A DNA stretch of 64,000 nucleotides from Lewinellaceae bacterium. GTDB taxonomy: Bacteria > Bacteroidota > Bacteroidia > Chitinophagales > Saprospiraceae. The DNA lies in contig JACJYA010000003.1 in NCBI GenBank assembly GCA_020636315.1, positions 248,001-312,000 of the forward strand, in the 5' to 3' direction. The notes beneath the pieces were generated by a model. The model had not been told where the DNA came from, searched no databases, and saw nothing but the letters and a program-made list of their open reading frames with translations. Positions 1-9,755 of the stretch are shown one piece after another. Position 1 is the first letter of the stretch, and each line of letters opens with the position of its first letter. Both the position numbers and the translations under genes were made by a program.

Positions 1-3000
1 GTCCTGCTCTTCACTTTTGTGGGATACAAAGCAACCGAAGTGGAAGTCAATGGCCGATCGAAAATCGACATGGCCCTGGAAGAAGATGTGATCGGGCTGG
101 AAGAAATAACCGTTACCGCTCTGGGTATCGAAAGGGAAAAGAAAGCCCTGGGTTATGCCGTCCAGGATGTTTCCGGCGAGGAACTCAGCGCCGCCAACGG
201 AAGCAACTTTGTCAGTTCCCTGGCGGGGCGGGCAGCTGGAGTACAGGTAGTCTCAAGTGGTGTTGGCCCGGGCCAGTCGGCCAGTGTTGTCATCCGGGGA
301 GCATCTTCTCTGAGCAGCAACAACCAGCCGCTTTTCGTGGTTGACGGTATCCCAGTCAATAACGATACGGATTCCCGCACCAATACCAGCGGAATTTCCA
401 GCAATATGAACATCGACTACGGCAACAGCGGGGCGGAGATCAACCCCGACGATATCGAGTCCATTGCCGTACTGAAAGGCGCAAATGCCACTGCCCTTTA
501 CGGATCACGCGCCGCCAACGGCGCCATCATCATTACTACAAAGTCAGGAAAGAAACGCAAGGGCATAGGCGTCACCTTCAACTCCAAAACCACCTTTGAA
601 TCGGTACTGGCCTCCCCGGAATACCAGCGGGTTTACGGCCAGGGAAAAAACGAACAGTTTGCGTTCGTCGATGGCTACGGAAGCGGCACTTTTGATGGGG
701 TAGATGAAAGCTGGGGCCCCCGGATGGACGGGCAGCTGATCCCCCAGTATGACTCTCCGACTTCCACGGGGCTGCGGGGAGGCGATGTTCACGGCCTGGA
801 TCTGATCCTGGGTTCTTCCGGAGTGGACCTCGACCGCCGGGGCACCATTCAGCCAACTCCTTTCGTCGATCACGGGGACCCGGTGGAGCAGTTCTTCGAG
901 ACCGGCCGCACGCTGATCAACAACCTGTCTTTCTACGGCGGCAATGACCAGGGCAATTTCCGCCTGTCCTTAACCAACCTTGATAACAAAGGCATGCTGC
1001 CCAATACCGACTTGCGGAGAAACACCGTTTCCTTCAGTGGTGAATACAAACTCTCCGACCGCCTGCGCGTCAATGCCAAAACCAATTACATCCGTTCGGA
1101 CAGCGACAACCGTCACGTTAATGGCTACGGCACCGAATCCATCATGTACCTGTTCATCTGGCTGGGCCAGCAGGTCAATATGGGAACCCTGAGCGACTAC
1201 TGGCAAAGGGGGCTGGAAGGCTTTCAGCAGTTCAACTACAACTACAACTATCACGACAACCCCTACTTCACCATGTTTGAGAATACCAATGGGTTGGCGA
1301 AAGACCGGCTGATCGGCAACGTATCAGCTACTTATGACATTACCAACAACCTTAGTTTAATGCTTCGTGCCGGCCGCGACCAGTTTACGGAATACCGGTT
1401 CATCAAACGCGCTTATTCCACTCAGCGTTTCCCGAACGGCCAGTACCGGGAAGACAAGATCAATTACAACGAAACCAATATCGACTTCCTGCTGAATTAC
1501 GATAAGCAGGTCAACGATGACTTTTTCGTTTCCGCTTCCTTCGGTGGCAACCGGATGATCCGCAGGAACCATTTCAATGGCCTGGCTGCCAACAAGCTGA
1601 TCATCCCAGGCGTATATTCCTTCACCAATGCGGACGGCCCACTTGTGCAGTACATCGATCGCCCTGAGCAACAGATCAACTCACTTTATGCCTTTGCCCA
1701 GGTTGGGTATAAAAATTACCTCTACCTCGACCTGACCGCGCGAAATGACTGGTCCTCTACCCTGCCGAAGGACAACAACTCCTACTTTTACCCTTCGGTG
1801 TCCCTGAGTGCGATCATCTCTGATATGCTCGGCGTTCCAACAACCAGCACGCTGTCTTTTGCCAAACTGCGCCTTGGATGGGCACAGGTGGGAAGCGACA
1901 CCGACCCTTACCGCCTGGCCGACCCCTTCTTCTTCGGCAGCACGGCCTGGGGTTCCAACGGCACCATTTCTCCCTCCAACACGCTGCCCAACTTCGACCT
2001 CAAGCCGGAAATACAAACTTCCTACGAAGTTGGCACCGACCTCCGCTTTTTTGGTAACCGCTTTGGAATCGATGCTGCCTATTATTACAGCTCGTCTAAA
2101 AACCAGATCCTGGCAATTGACCTTCCACACACCTCCGGCAAAACCTCCCGGATCATCAATGCCGGCGAGATCGTCAACCAGGGCGTAGAACTTTTGTTGA
2201 GCGCAACTCCGGTAAAAACAAAGAGCTTCAGCTGGAACACTCTCTTCAACTTCAGCCTTAACCGCAACGAGATCAAAGCCCTGCCGGAAGGGGTTGATCA
2301 ATATGTTTATGGTGGCAACGGCGTCACGCTAATCGCCGAAGAAGGGGGGTCTCTGGGTGACATGTACGGCACCGGCCTGAAAAAGGTGGAAGACCCCGCC
2401 AGCCCTTACTTTGGCCGCACCATCTTCAGCAGTGGCCTGCCGGTAGCTGATGAAAAGCTTGTACCTCTTGGAAACTACAACCCGGACTTTATTCTGGGGG
2501 TCACCAACGAACTGTCTTTCAAAAACTTCAGCCTTAGCTTTCTGTTCGACTGGCGCCAGGGCGGCGACCTGCTCTCCCGCACCCGCCTGATCGCCGCCAC
2601 CTCCGGCAATGTCGTAGAGACGCTCTGGGGCCGCGATAAGGAGTTCGGCGGCGCCCACCCCGGCATCTCCGATTCCGGCATCACCTGGGTGGATGAATCG
2701 GATGGCGCAACCTACAACGACGGCATTATCGGAGACGGCGTGAAGGAGATCTTCGACGCCGACGGCAAAGTCACCGGTTACGAAGAGAATGACGTCATCG
2801 TGCATGCCAACGCCTACCACAATAAGCGCTACCGCCGCCAGAATGTTTCGGAAGGCATGTACGACGCTACCTTCGTAAAACTGCGGGAAGCCCGCCTTTC
2901 CTACTCCCTGCCCAACCGCCTGCTCAACAAAACCTTCATGACCAGCCTGAAGATATCCCTGATCGGCAGCAATCTGGCATTGTGGGCAAAAGACTACAAC

Positions 3001-3114
3001 CACGGTGACCCCGAACTGCTTTCCTTTGGCGGCAGCCGGTATATCCCCGGAGTGGAAAATGCGACGGTGCCCACTGCCCGCAGCGTAGGTTTCTCGCTGA
3101 ATATCGGCCTGTAA
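1..3114 (+). CDS. SusC/RagA-family TonB-dependent outer-membrane transporter (5' end missing)
   Basis: The reading frame is open from base 1, so the true start, signal peptide and most of the N-terminal carboxypeptidase-like domain lie outside the window. The first residues seen (FVGYKATEVEVNG) are the end of that domain. The TonB plug follows, with the SusC hallmark ITVTALGIEREKKALGYAV, then VVIRGASSLSSNNQPLFVVDG, then a long beta-barrel ending in FSLNIGL. SusC proteins form the energy-dependent outer-membrane channel that works with a SusD lid lipoprotein, encoded 35 bases downstream. The six genes that follow on the same strand are phosphoesterases and phosphonate enzymes, so I infer that the substrate is a phosphonate- or phosphate-containing compound rather than a plain glycan. 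No glycoside hydrolase lies nearby in the window. Family certain; substrate inferred. Confidence 0.95.
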   Translation, partial: VLLFTFVGYKATEVEVNGRSKIDMALEEDVIGLEEITVTALGIEREKKALGYAVQDVSGEELSAANGSNFVSSLAGRAAGVQVVSSGVGPGQSASVVIRGASSLSSNNQPLFVVDGIPVNNDTDSRTNTSGISSNMNIDYGNSGAEINPDDIESIAVLKGANATALYGSRAANGAIIITTKSGKKRKGIGVTFNSKTTFESVLASPEYQRVYGQGKNEQFAFVDGYGSGTFDGVDESWGPRMDGQLIPQYDSPTSTGLRGGDVHGLDLILGSSGVDLDRRGTIQPTPFVDHGDPVEQFFETGRTLINNLSFYGGNDQGNFRLSLTNLDNKGMLPNTDLRRNTVSFSGEYKLSDRLRVNAKTNYIRSDSDNRHVNGYGTESIMYLFIWLGQQVNMGTLSDYWQRGLEGFQQFNYNYNYHDNPYFTMFENTNGLAKDRLIGNVSATYDITNNLSLMLRAGRDQFTEYRFIKRAYSTQRFPNGQYREDKINYNETNIDFLLNYDKQVNDDFFVSASFGGNRMIRRNHFNGLAANKLIIPGVYSFTNADGPLVQYIDRPEQQINSLYAFAQVGYKNYLYLDLTARNDWSSTLPKDNNSYFYPSVSLSAIISDMLGVPTTSTLSFAKLRLGWAQVGSDTDPYRLADPFFFGSTAWGSNGTISPSNTLPNFDLKPEIQTSYEVGTDLRFFGNRFGIDAAYYYSSSKNQILAIDLPHTSGKTSRIINAGEIVNQGVELLLSATPVKTKSFSWNTLFNFSLNRNEIKALPEGVDQYVYGGNGVTLIAEEGGSLGDMYGTGLKKVEDPASPYFGRTIFSSGLPVADEKLVPLGNYNPDFILGVTNELSFKNFSLSFLFDWRQGGDLLSRTRLIAATSGNVVETLWGRDKEFGGAHPGISDSGITWVDESDGATYNDGIIGDGVKEIFDADGKVTGYEENDVIVHANAYHNKRYRRQNVSEGMYDATFVKLREARLSYSLPNRLLNKTFMTSLKISLIGSNLALWAKDYNHGDPELLSFGGSRYIPGVENATVPTARSVGFSLNIGL

Positions 3115-3149
3115 ACCAATTACGGAATCTTAACTTTAAAATCAATCTG

Positions 3150-4625
3150 ATGAAAAATAAATATATCCTCAAAGCACTCGCCGTGGCCTTATTGCTGTTT
3201 GCCGGCAGTGCCTGTGACAAGTTCGAAGTGGATAACCTCAACCCTGATGTGGCCACTTCAATAAAAAATAACCCGGAGCTGTTGCTGACCAATTTCCTCA
3301 GCAACTCAGTACGCAGAAGTGTTGAAAGCGCCTGGAGCGAAGGCAACCTCATGGCCCAGTATGGAGCCCGCATCGTGTTCACTGAATTCGACCTTTTTGA
3401 ATGGGGCTCCCAGTCCGGCCTCTGGGAAACTTATTACCTTGCCATCCGTGACGCCAAAGAACTGGAAAAGATCGCCATCGCCACGGAGAACCCCAGTTAT
3501 GAAGCCGTATCAGTAATCTGGCAATCCTGGCTGTTCCAGATCCTGACCGATGTATATGGAGACATCCCCTATTCCCAAGCTAGCCTGGCCAATGCCGACG
3601 ACCCGGTCTTCACACCGGCCTATGACACTCAGGAAACCATCTACTTGGGGTTGCTGGAAGACCTGAAACGGGCTAATACGCTGCTCAGCCAATCCAACCT
3701 CCCATCCATCAAAGGAGACATCCTTTTTGACGGCGACATGGGAAAATGGCGTAAGTTCGCAAACTCTCTGCGACTGCGCGTGGCCATGCGCCTATCTAAT
3801 GTTTCTCCGGCTGTAGCTGAAGCCAATATTGCCGAAATTGCCGGTAAACCTTCAGAGTTCCCGGTCATGGAATCCAATGCAGATAATGCCGCACTGGCCT
3901 TCCTTTCCACCAACCCGAACTCTCACCCCATCACCGAGGAGTCCGTTTACCGGGTAGGCTCCTTCAATGAATACCGCATCAGCGAAACGGTTGAGGGGTT
4001 GCTTCGGGAATTCGATGACCCACGCCTTTTCTTCTGGGCAGACCCAACGGCCAACTCGGTAATGGAAGGCGACCCCATGTGGTCTGGCATGCAGAACGGA
4101 ATCGTGGACGGGCCGGCTTATGTTTATAAAGGCGGAGATGCATTCCTTTCCAAATTCAACATCGAATATTTCTTTTTCTCTCCCAATTCCAACCAGGGCC
4201 GGCTGATGATCTACAGCGAGGTGGCCCTCATCCTGGCCGAAGCAGCCATGCGAGGATGGATCGGCCTCGACGGCAAGGCGTTGTACGAAATGGGAGTCAC
4301 TGCCAACTTCGAATACTGGAACGTCGAAATGCCTCAGGGCTACCTGCAGCGCCCGGGAGTGGCCTATAACGGCGAACTGGAGCCTATAGCCAACCAGAAG
4401 TATCTGGCCTTATTCTATACCGATTTCCAGGGCTTCATCGAATACAAGCGGACCGGATTTCCAAATGAGATTGCCCCCGGCCCCGACGCGTTCCTGCCCA
4501 ATTACCCCAGCCGCTTCCTCTATCCTTCCAAGGAAGCAGCCCTGAATGGGGCAAACCTGCAGGAAGCGATCAGCCGGCAGGGGCCGGATGAGCTTTCCAC
4601 GCCGGTTTGGTGGGAAGGCAATTGA
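3150..4625 (+). CDS. SusD/RagB-family outer-membrane nutrient-binding lipoprotein
   Basis: The product has 491 residues and a lipoprotein signal peptide (MKNKYILKALAVALLLFAGS then AC, the Cys being the lipidation site). The mature start DKFEVDNLNPD and the helical pattern with WQSWLFQILTDVYGDIPYS and GDMGKWRKFANSLRLR are typical of the SusD-like group with the DVYGDIPYS motif. It caps the SusC channel and captures substrate at the cell surface. It lies 35 bases after SusC, so the two are co-transcribed. A strong hairpin follows at 4656-4685, before the phosphoesterase genes, and may set a higher level for SusCD than for the rest. Confidence 0.95.
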   Translation: MKNKYILKALAVALLLFAGSACDKFEVDNLNPDVATSIKNNPELLLTNFLSNSVRRSVESAWSEGNLMAQYGARIVFTEFDLFEWGSQSGLWETYYLAIRDAKELEKIAIATENPSYEAVSVIWQSWLFQILTDVYGDIPYSQASLANADDPVFTPAYDTQETIYLGLLEDLKRANTLLSQSNLPSIKGDILFDGDMGKWRKFANSLRLRVAMRLSNVSPAVAEANIAEIAGKPSEFPVMESNADNAALAFLSTNPNSHPITEESVYRVGSFNEYRISETVEGLLREFDDPRLFFWADPTANSVMEGDPMWSGMQNGIVDGPAYVYKGGDAFLSKFNIEYFFFSPNSNQGRLMIYSEVALILAEAAMRGWIGLDGKALYEMGVTANFEYWNVEMPQGYLQRPGVAYNGELEPIANQKYLALFYTDFQGFIEYKRTGFPNEIAPGPDAFLPNYPSRFLYPSKEAALNGANLQEAISRQGPDELSTPVWWEGN

Positions 4626-4655
4626 TCTTTCATACACTAGTGAGTTGATAGGCCC

Positions 4656-4685
4656 GGCAGCGGCGGGCAAAAGCCCGCTGCTGCC
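4656..4685 (+). promoter_or_regulatory. Strong intra-operon hairpin after susD
   Basis: A 13-bp stem (4656-4668 with 4673-4685, one G-U pair) closes an AAAA loop. No T-run follows, so this is more likely an RNA-stabilising or processing element, or partial attenuator, than a full terminator. It sits between SusCD and the downstream enzyme genes of the same strand. Confidence 0.6.
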
Positions 4686-4700
4686 TCCTAATAGCCAGGT

Positions 4701-6467
4701 ATGTTCCGAATCCTTTTAATCGTTACCCTTCTATCCTCACGGGCCTTGGCCCAGGAACCAACCTTGTTCTCGAAAGGTTTGGAAAACCGGCCTTATTTTG
4801 TCGATCAGTGCCATCTGGATAACCCGGACAAACGGGCCCTGATAGAGGCTTTTCAAACCCTTGAAAAACCATCCTTGCCCGCTTCCGGCATACCATTGGG
4901 CGAAGGGTGGCGCTTCAGTACAGGAACCCCCGCCGAAGGGTTATCCGTTTCCCTTTCCGAAGCCCCACCTCTGGATAGCCTGACTGACCTGCCCCACCGG
5001 CTCCTCGCGCCCAACCACCCGATCTGGTACAGCAAAGAAATCACCTTTGATGAGGAAGGAGTTATTTTTGTTAATGCAGATGACGGAGCCCAACTCTTCT
5101 ATGCTCAGCACGCCATTACCGCTGAAGAGGGCTCCTTTTTTCGAGTCCTTCCATCCACCGCTCCTGTGCGGGTAACCATCCGGGTGTTGAATAATGCCAT
5201 GAAAGGTGGCTTGCGGGATGTTCGGTTCATTTCGCAATACCAATACCTGAAATACCTCCATTCGACTGACGTTTACGGCAGGGCTGAGAACCTCCTGAAG
5301 CAGCTCATTGAACAAAAGTCCTTTTCCGGAGAGGTTTCAGCCGCCTTCCTCAACGCTATCCGGAACCCAACATTACAAAACATCAGCAAAGCCGAAGCCC
5401 TGTCCCCGGGAATTCTTGTCCTGCCTTTTTTGCAACGAACCCCCGATGGCAAGGCCGTAATCACAATGGAAACCGCCAGTGATTCTCCCCCTCCGGAATT
5501 GTGGTGGGGAAGAAGTATTCAGAATATGAGCAAGCAGGTGGAAACGAAATCTGAGGGAAACATCTGGCAGTTCACACTCCCGCAAAAGGCCGAGGAAGCA
5601 GACAGCCTGTATTATTTTTTGAGTTACAGAGGCCACAACGGCCAGGTTACTGCCATTTCCACCAAAGAAACGATACCCTTTGCTTTTACTGCCTGGGGAG
5701 ACAGCCAGGGGGGCTGGAGGGTGTTCCGGAGGCATATCCTGAACATGCAAAAAGAGGCCCCTGCATTTACCATTGGCCTGGGTGACCTCACCTCCGACGG
5801 CGTGAATGAACAGCAATGGAGAGCCTTCTTCGCCTGCCTTCAGCCGCTGGCCGGGCGAGTCCCGGTAGTTCTCGTTCCAGGCAACCACGATTATGACGGC
5901 TACTACGACAAATTATACTCCCAAAACTACCACCGTTATGCCGCCACACCCAATTATTTCTGCTGGGCCTATGGCAATGCAATTTTCCTTACGCTCGACC
6001 CCAATACTAATTTCCCCCTCGGCATTGACCATAAACAGAAAAAATGGATGGAACAAACCATGGCTTCGGAGGCATGGCTAAAGGCCCGCTGGCGCTTTGT
6101 TCTTATCCATCAGCCGCCCTATTCCCAGGGCTGGCCGGGATATCACGGGGATGGGTTCATCCGGAATATTATTGATAGCCTGGCGGAAACTGCCCGTATT
6201 GACTTCGTGCTTTCCGGCCACAGCCATGATTACGAACGGTTGAGTAAAAACTATGGAGGACAGCAGGTTAATTTCCTGGTGCTGGGAGGCGCCGGCGGTG
6301 GGTTAGAACCAGAAGCATCCTCAGAATACCCCAGGATGGATAAGGTGGTAAAGGCCCACCATTACGGCGCCTTCGAAGTATTTGAGAACCGCGTGGTTTT
6401 CAAAGCTATCGGATTGAACGGGAATATTATCGATGAAGCCGTATTCTTTAAAAACGGAGAAGATTAA
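4701..6467 (+). CDS. Secreted calcineurin-like metallophosphoesterase (purple-acid-phosphatase-like)
   Basis: The product has 588 residues with a signal peptide (MFRILLIVTLLSSRALA, cleavage before QEP). The N-terminal third is unrecognised beta-rich sequence. The metallophosphoesterase core spans about residues 325-580 and shows all expected metal-binding blocks: WGDSQGGW near 331, GLGDLTSDG, VPGNHDYDG near 392, LIHQPPYSQ, and LSGHSHDYE near 505. The dinuclear site looks intact, so the enzyme should hydrolyse phosphate or phosphonate esters in the periplasm or outside the cell. It lies 75 bases after susD and 23 bases before a second metallophosphoesterase. In context I infer that it frees importable phosphonate or phosphate groups from larger substrates. 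The exact substrate cannot be read from sequence. Confidence 0.88.
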   Translation: MFRILLIVTLLSSRALAQEPTLFSKGLENRPYFVDQCHLDNPDKRALIEAFQTLEKPSLPASGIPLGEGWRFSTGTPAEGLSVSLSEAPPLDSLTDLPHRLLAPNHPIWYSKEITFDEEGVIFVNADDGAQLFYAQHAITAEEGSFFRVLPSTAPVRVTIRVLNNAMKGGLRDVRFISQYQYLKYLHSTDVYGRAENLLKQLIEQKSFSGEVSAAFLNAIRNPTLQNISKAEALSPGILVLPFLQRTPDGKAVITMETASDSPPPELWWGRSIQNMSKQVETKSEGNIWQFTLPQKAEEADSLYYFLSYRGHNGQVTAISTKETIPFAFTAWGDSQGGWRVFRRHILNMQKEAPAFTIGLGDLTSDGVNEQQWRAFFACLQPLAGRVPVVLVPGNHDYDGYYDKLYSQNYHRYAATPNYFCWAYGNAIFLTLDPNTNFPLGIDHKQKKWMEQTMASEAWLKARWRFVLIHQPPYSQGWPGYHGDGFIRNIIDSLAETARIDFVLSGHSHDYERLSKNYGGQQVNFLVLGGAGGGLEPEASSEYPRMDKVVKAHHYGAFEVFENRVVFKAIGLNGNIIDEAVFFKNGED

Positions 6468-6490
6468 AAAGCAAAGAGAAAAAACCTCTT

Positions 6491-8344
6491 ATGAAATACC
6501 TTCCTTTCTTTTTCGTCCTGATTGCTTGTGCATATACGACACTGGCTCAACCTCCGGTAGCAGAATGGACACTCCACCCGGATTACCGCCTGCCAGGCCA
6601 GGCCGCGAATTACCCGGGCCCGCGCCTGGAGCTGCCAAAGTCCGGTTACGGTACCGTAAGCACCCAGAGTTACCCTTTGCTCTTTAAAGGCGAAGAACCT
6701 ACCCAGCGCATTGTCAATTTTTTTCCCAGGGATAAAATGCCCGAAGGGCCCTTCTCCGTTGAAATGTGGCTGGTTAACCATGTCAACCAACCCGTAGGCG
6801 TGCTGGCCACCATCAAAAGCAATGACATCAACGAACCTCCGGCCTGGCTGCTGGGCTATTACGGCAACCAGGCCGTATTCAGCATGCACCCTGAAGGGCA
6901 GGCTTTCAGCCGGCTCATGGAAGGAACCATCCAACGGGGATTCAAAAAATACTGGCTGCACCTGGTGGCCACTTACGACGGTTACACCGCCCGCCTGTAT
7001 TTCAACGGTGAAGAACTGGCAGCAATGGATGCCGGGAAGCGGGAACCGTTGCCGGAAAAAGCGGAGATCGAACTTGCCGCCTACCTGAAAAACGAACCAT
7101 ACATGGAACTGGCCAACCTGATGAAAGGTTTTCGCCTCTACGATCGGGCCCTGTCCCGGGAAGAGGTTCTGGAAAACCTGAATGCCTATCAGAATATGGT
7201 GGAAACCGGAACGATCTTTCCCGGTATTTTCCACTTCACCGCCGGCCCATACCTCCACTACTCCACTCCCAGCAGCATCAATATCAGCTGGGAAACGAAC
7301 CGCCGGGTGCGGAAAGCCATAGTACAATATGGGGAAAAGGCTCCTTTGTCTGAAAAAATGGCCATCGAAGTTCCGGAAGACCCGGAGGTTAATGAAAACA
7401 ACTTCATTCAGATGGCCACCCTCGACGGCCTGAAACCCTCAACTCCCTATTTTTACAATCTTCTGTTAACCGATGAAGCCGGAGAAACCATAGAAAGCGG
7501 GATTCTGACTTTTGCCACCGCTCCTGAGGAGGATGTGCCCTTCACCTTTGCCGTTATCGGAGACACAGAGGCCAGGCCTCATATTAATTTTCAGGTTTCG
7601 AAACTGATCTGGGAGGAACGGCCAAACTTTCTGCTCAACCTGGGCGACCTGACCGACGGCGGCATGGAGCATCACAAATTCGAATGGCCCTATGAGTACT
7701 TTACGGGCATGACGGCTCTGGCCAGCCGCATTCCGGTGTTCCCCGTTGCCGGCAACGGAGAGGGCGACCTCTTCTGGTATAAACGTTACCATAAACTGCC
7801 GGGCGCCAAAGGGTACTACTCTTTCCGGTACGGCAATGCGGAATTCTTCATGCTGGACAGCAACCGCAAGGAAGAGTTCGCTCCGGGAGGAGAACAATAC
7901 CTGTGGCTGGAAGAACAACTTCAACAGTCTGCCGCCCGGTGGAAGTTCGTCTGCCATCATCACGCCCCCTATTCTTCGGATGAGAATGATTATGGCGACA
8001 GCTGGAAAGGCCCCTCCGCTCTGGGAGACCCCGAGGTGCGGCAGATCGTTCCTCTGTATGAAAAATACGGTGTAGATATTGTTTTCTTCGGCCACCTGCA
8101 TACCTACCAGCGCACGCTGCCAGTGCTGGAAAACAAGGTGGACAAACGAAATGGCGTCATCTATCTGCAGGGCGGCGGCGGCGGCGGCAACCTGGAAGAT
8201 TTCACGCCCACCCGCTCCTGGTTCTCTGCCAAAACTTACCGCGGACATCACTATTTTACGGTCAGCGTGGAGGGAGGTGAGCTACACTTACGGATGTTTG
8301 ACACGGAAGGCCGGATGCGGGACTTCCTTACCGTGAAAAAATAA
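6491..8344 (+). CDS. Secreted LamG + purple-acid-phosphatase-like metallophosphoesterase with altered GNH motif
   Basis: The product has 617 residues and a signal peptide (MKYLPFFFVLIACAYTTLA). Three parts are visible. A LamG/concanavalin-like lectin domain at about residues 60-230 carries FSVEMWLVNH, LHLVATYDGYTARLYFNGEE and MKGFRLYDRALSREEV. A fibronectin-III-like purple acid phosphatase N-domain lies at about 250-345 (GPYLHYSTPSSINISWETN). The phosphoesterase core covers about 350-600 (FAVIGDTEARPHI, LNLGDLTDGG, CHHHAPYSSDEND, FFGHLHTYQRT). Oddly, the usual GNH(E/D) block reads AGNGEGD near residue 420: the metal-binding Asn is kept but the catalytic His is Gly. The enzyme may be specialised or impaired. 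The lectin domain suggests binding to a polysaccharide or glycolipid-like surface. Confidence 0.88.
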   Translation: MKYLPFFFVLIACAYTTLAQPPVAEWTLHPDYRLPGQAANYPGPRLELPKSGYGTVSTQSYPLLFKGEEPTQRIVNFFPRDKMPEGPFSVEMWLVNHVNQPVGVLATIKSNDINEPPAWLLGYYGNQAVFSMHPEGQAFSRLMEGTIQRGFKKYWLHLVATYDGYTARLYFNGEELAAMDAGKREPLPEKAEIELAAYLKNEPYMELANLMKGFRLYDRALSREEVLENLNAYQNMVETGTIFPGIFHFTAGPYLHYSTPSSINISWETNRRVRKAIVQYGEKAPLSEKMAIEVPEDPEVNENNFIQMATLDGLKPSTPYFYNLLLTDEAGETIESGILTFATAPEEDVPFTFAVIGDTEARPHINFQVSKLIWEERPNFLLNLGDLTDGGMEHHKFEWPYEYFTGMTALASRIPVFPVAGNGEGDLFWYKRYHKLPGAKGYYSFRYGNAEFFMLDSNRKEEFAPGGEQYLWLEEQLQQSAARWKFVCHHHAPYSSDENDYGDSWKGPSALGDPEVRQIVPLYEKYGVDIVFFGHLHTYQRTLPVLENKVDKRNGVIYLQGGGGGGNLEDFTPTRSWFSAKTYRGHHYFTVSVEGGELHLRMFDTEGRMRDFLTVKK

Positions 8345-8373
8345 TATTCCTTGACCAACAGAAATACTCTGCC

Positions 8374-9723
8374 ATGATTCCAAACCACTACGTCCAGCAA
8401 GGGGACGCCAACCATACGGCTACCCGAAGGTCCTACCTGAATGAACAGGATCCGGAAACCCGGCAATGGATCGAAGAAGATGCCCGGTATTTTCTTCATC
8501 AGGCTCTTTCCACCCCCGTGATGAATGTGCTCAGCAAGGCCGAAGGGGCTTATATCTATGATATGCAGGGGAAAAAATACCTGGACCTGCACGGAAACGG
8601 CGTTCACAATATAGGGTTCAGCAATCCGGTAGTAACCGAAGCAGTCAAACAACAGCTGGAAAACCAACTGGCTTTTACCCCCCGCCGCTACACCAACCGC
8701 CCGGCGGTACAATTTGCCAAAAAACTTACAGAAATGGCGCCTCCCGGCCTGAGCCGGGTGCTCTTCTGCCCCGGCGGCTCGGAAGCGGTGGAGATGGCTG
8801 TCCTTCTGGCCAAGCAGGTTACCGGGAAATGGAAGACCATCTCCTTCTGGGATAATTACCATGGGACGACTTACCAGGCAGCCACTATTGGCGGCACCGA
8901 ACACTTTATGGTCGGCCAGGGGCCAATGGTGCCGGGCGCTTTTCACGTTGAATTCCCCAACTACTATCGCAATCCCTGGGGGCTGAAGGATAAAGAAGCC
9001 ATTGACGAACAGTACCTGCGCCAGATCGAAGTGATCGTCGAACGCCACCCGGACATTGCCTGCATTATGGGCACCACGATCACGTCCACTCCAGTTGTTC
9101 CTACGGCCTACTACTGGCAACGGGTGAAAGACATCTGCGAGCGCCACGGTGCACTGCTCATCTTTGATGAGATCGTCTGCGGGCTGGGGCGCTCCGGAAA
9201 GCTCTTCGCCTGCGAGCATTACCTGACACCCGACGTGGTTGTGCTTGGCAAATCGCTGGGGGGTGGGTTGCTGCCCTTTGCCGGGATACTCACCCACGAA
9301 AAGTACAATACCCTGCAACATCGTTCTATCGGCCATTTTACGCACGAAAAAAGCCCCTTGTGCAGCGCTGCCGGGCTGGCGACGCTTGAGTACATCGAAA
9401 ACCATGAAGTAGTGGCCAATGCCGCTCAGCTGGGAAATTACCTCAAAGAAAGGCTTTTAGAACTACAGGAGGAATTCCCCATCATCGGAAATGTTGAAGG
9501 GCAGGGCCTGCACCTGGCGCTCGACCTGATTACAGGCCCTGTTACCAAAGGGCGAGCCTTCGAAGAGGCGGAAAAGATCCTTTACGAATGCATGAAACGG
9601 GGGCTATCCTTTAAACTGATCGACGGCAACGTGATCACCTTGCGCCCGGCCCTTATCATTACCCGGGATGAGGTGGATTTTATTGCGGATACGTTGAGAG
9701 CGGCCTTTCAAACCCTGAATTAA
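8374..9723 (+). CDS. pbfA: PbfA-type (R)-1-hydroxy-2-aminoethylphosphonate ammonia-lyase (class III aminotransferase fold)
   Basis: This is a 449-residue PLP enzyme of the class III aminotransferase fold. Diagnostic stretches are LSTPVMNVLSKAEGAYIYD, LDLHGNGVHNIGFSNP, FTPRRYTNRPA, VLFCPGGSEAVEMA, ISFWDNYHGTTYQA, the metal/PLP-Asp region LIFDEIVCGLGRSG and the Schiff-base Lys in VVLGKSLGGG. The HGNGVH and FTPRRYTN segments resemble PbfA, which eliminates ammonia from (R)-1-hydroxy-2-aminoethylphosphonate to give phosphonoacetaldehyde, rather than ornithine- or glutamate-semialdehyde enzymes. The product is cytoplasmic with no signal peptide. The neighbouring FAD oxidase and phosphonatase-like hydrolase support this reading. 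An AEP transaminase of the PhnW type belongs to a different fold and is not seen in the window. Confidence 0.82.
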   Translation: MIPNHYVQQGDANHTATRRSYLNEQDPETRQWIEEDARYFLHQALSTPVMNVLSKAEGAYIYDMQGKKYLDLHGNGVHNIGFSNPVVTEAVKQQLENQLAFTPRRYTNRPAVQFAKKLTEMAPPGLSRVLFCPGGSEAVEMAVLLAKQVTGKWKTISFWDNYHGTTYQAATIGGTEHFMVGQGPMVPGAFHVEFPNYYRNPWGLKDKEAIDEQYLRQIEVIVERHPDIACIMGTTITSTPVVPTAYYWQRVKDICERHGALLIFDEIVCGLGRSGKLFACEHYLTPDVVVLGKSLGGGLLPFAGILTHEKYNTLQHRSIGHFTHEKSPLCSAAGLATLEYIENHEVVANAAQLGNYLKERLLELQEEFPIIGNVEGQGLHLALDLITGPVTKGRAFEEAEKILYECMKRGLSFKLIDGNVITLRPALIITRDEVDFIADTLRAAFQTLN

Positions 9724-9755
9724 TTGAATAAGTCACAAAACGAAAAAGATCAGTA

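Noticed and set aside
8374..9723. Ornithine/acetylornithine or glutamate-1-semialdehyde aminotransferase
   Set aside because: The fold is shared, but the HGNGVH and FTPRRYTN segments and the phosphonate neighbours fit PbfA better.
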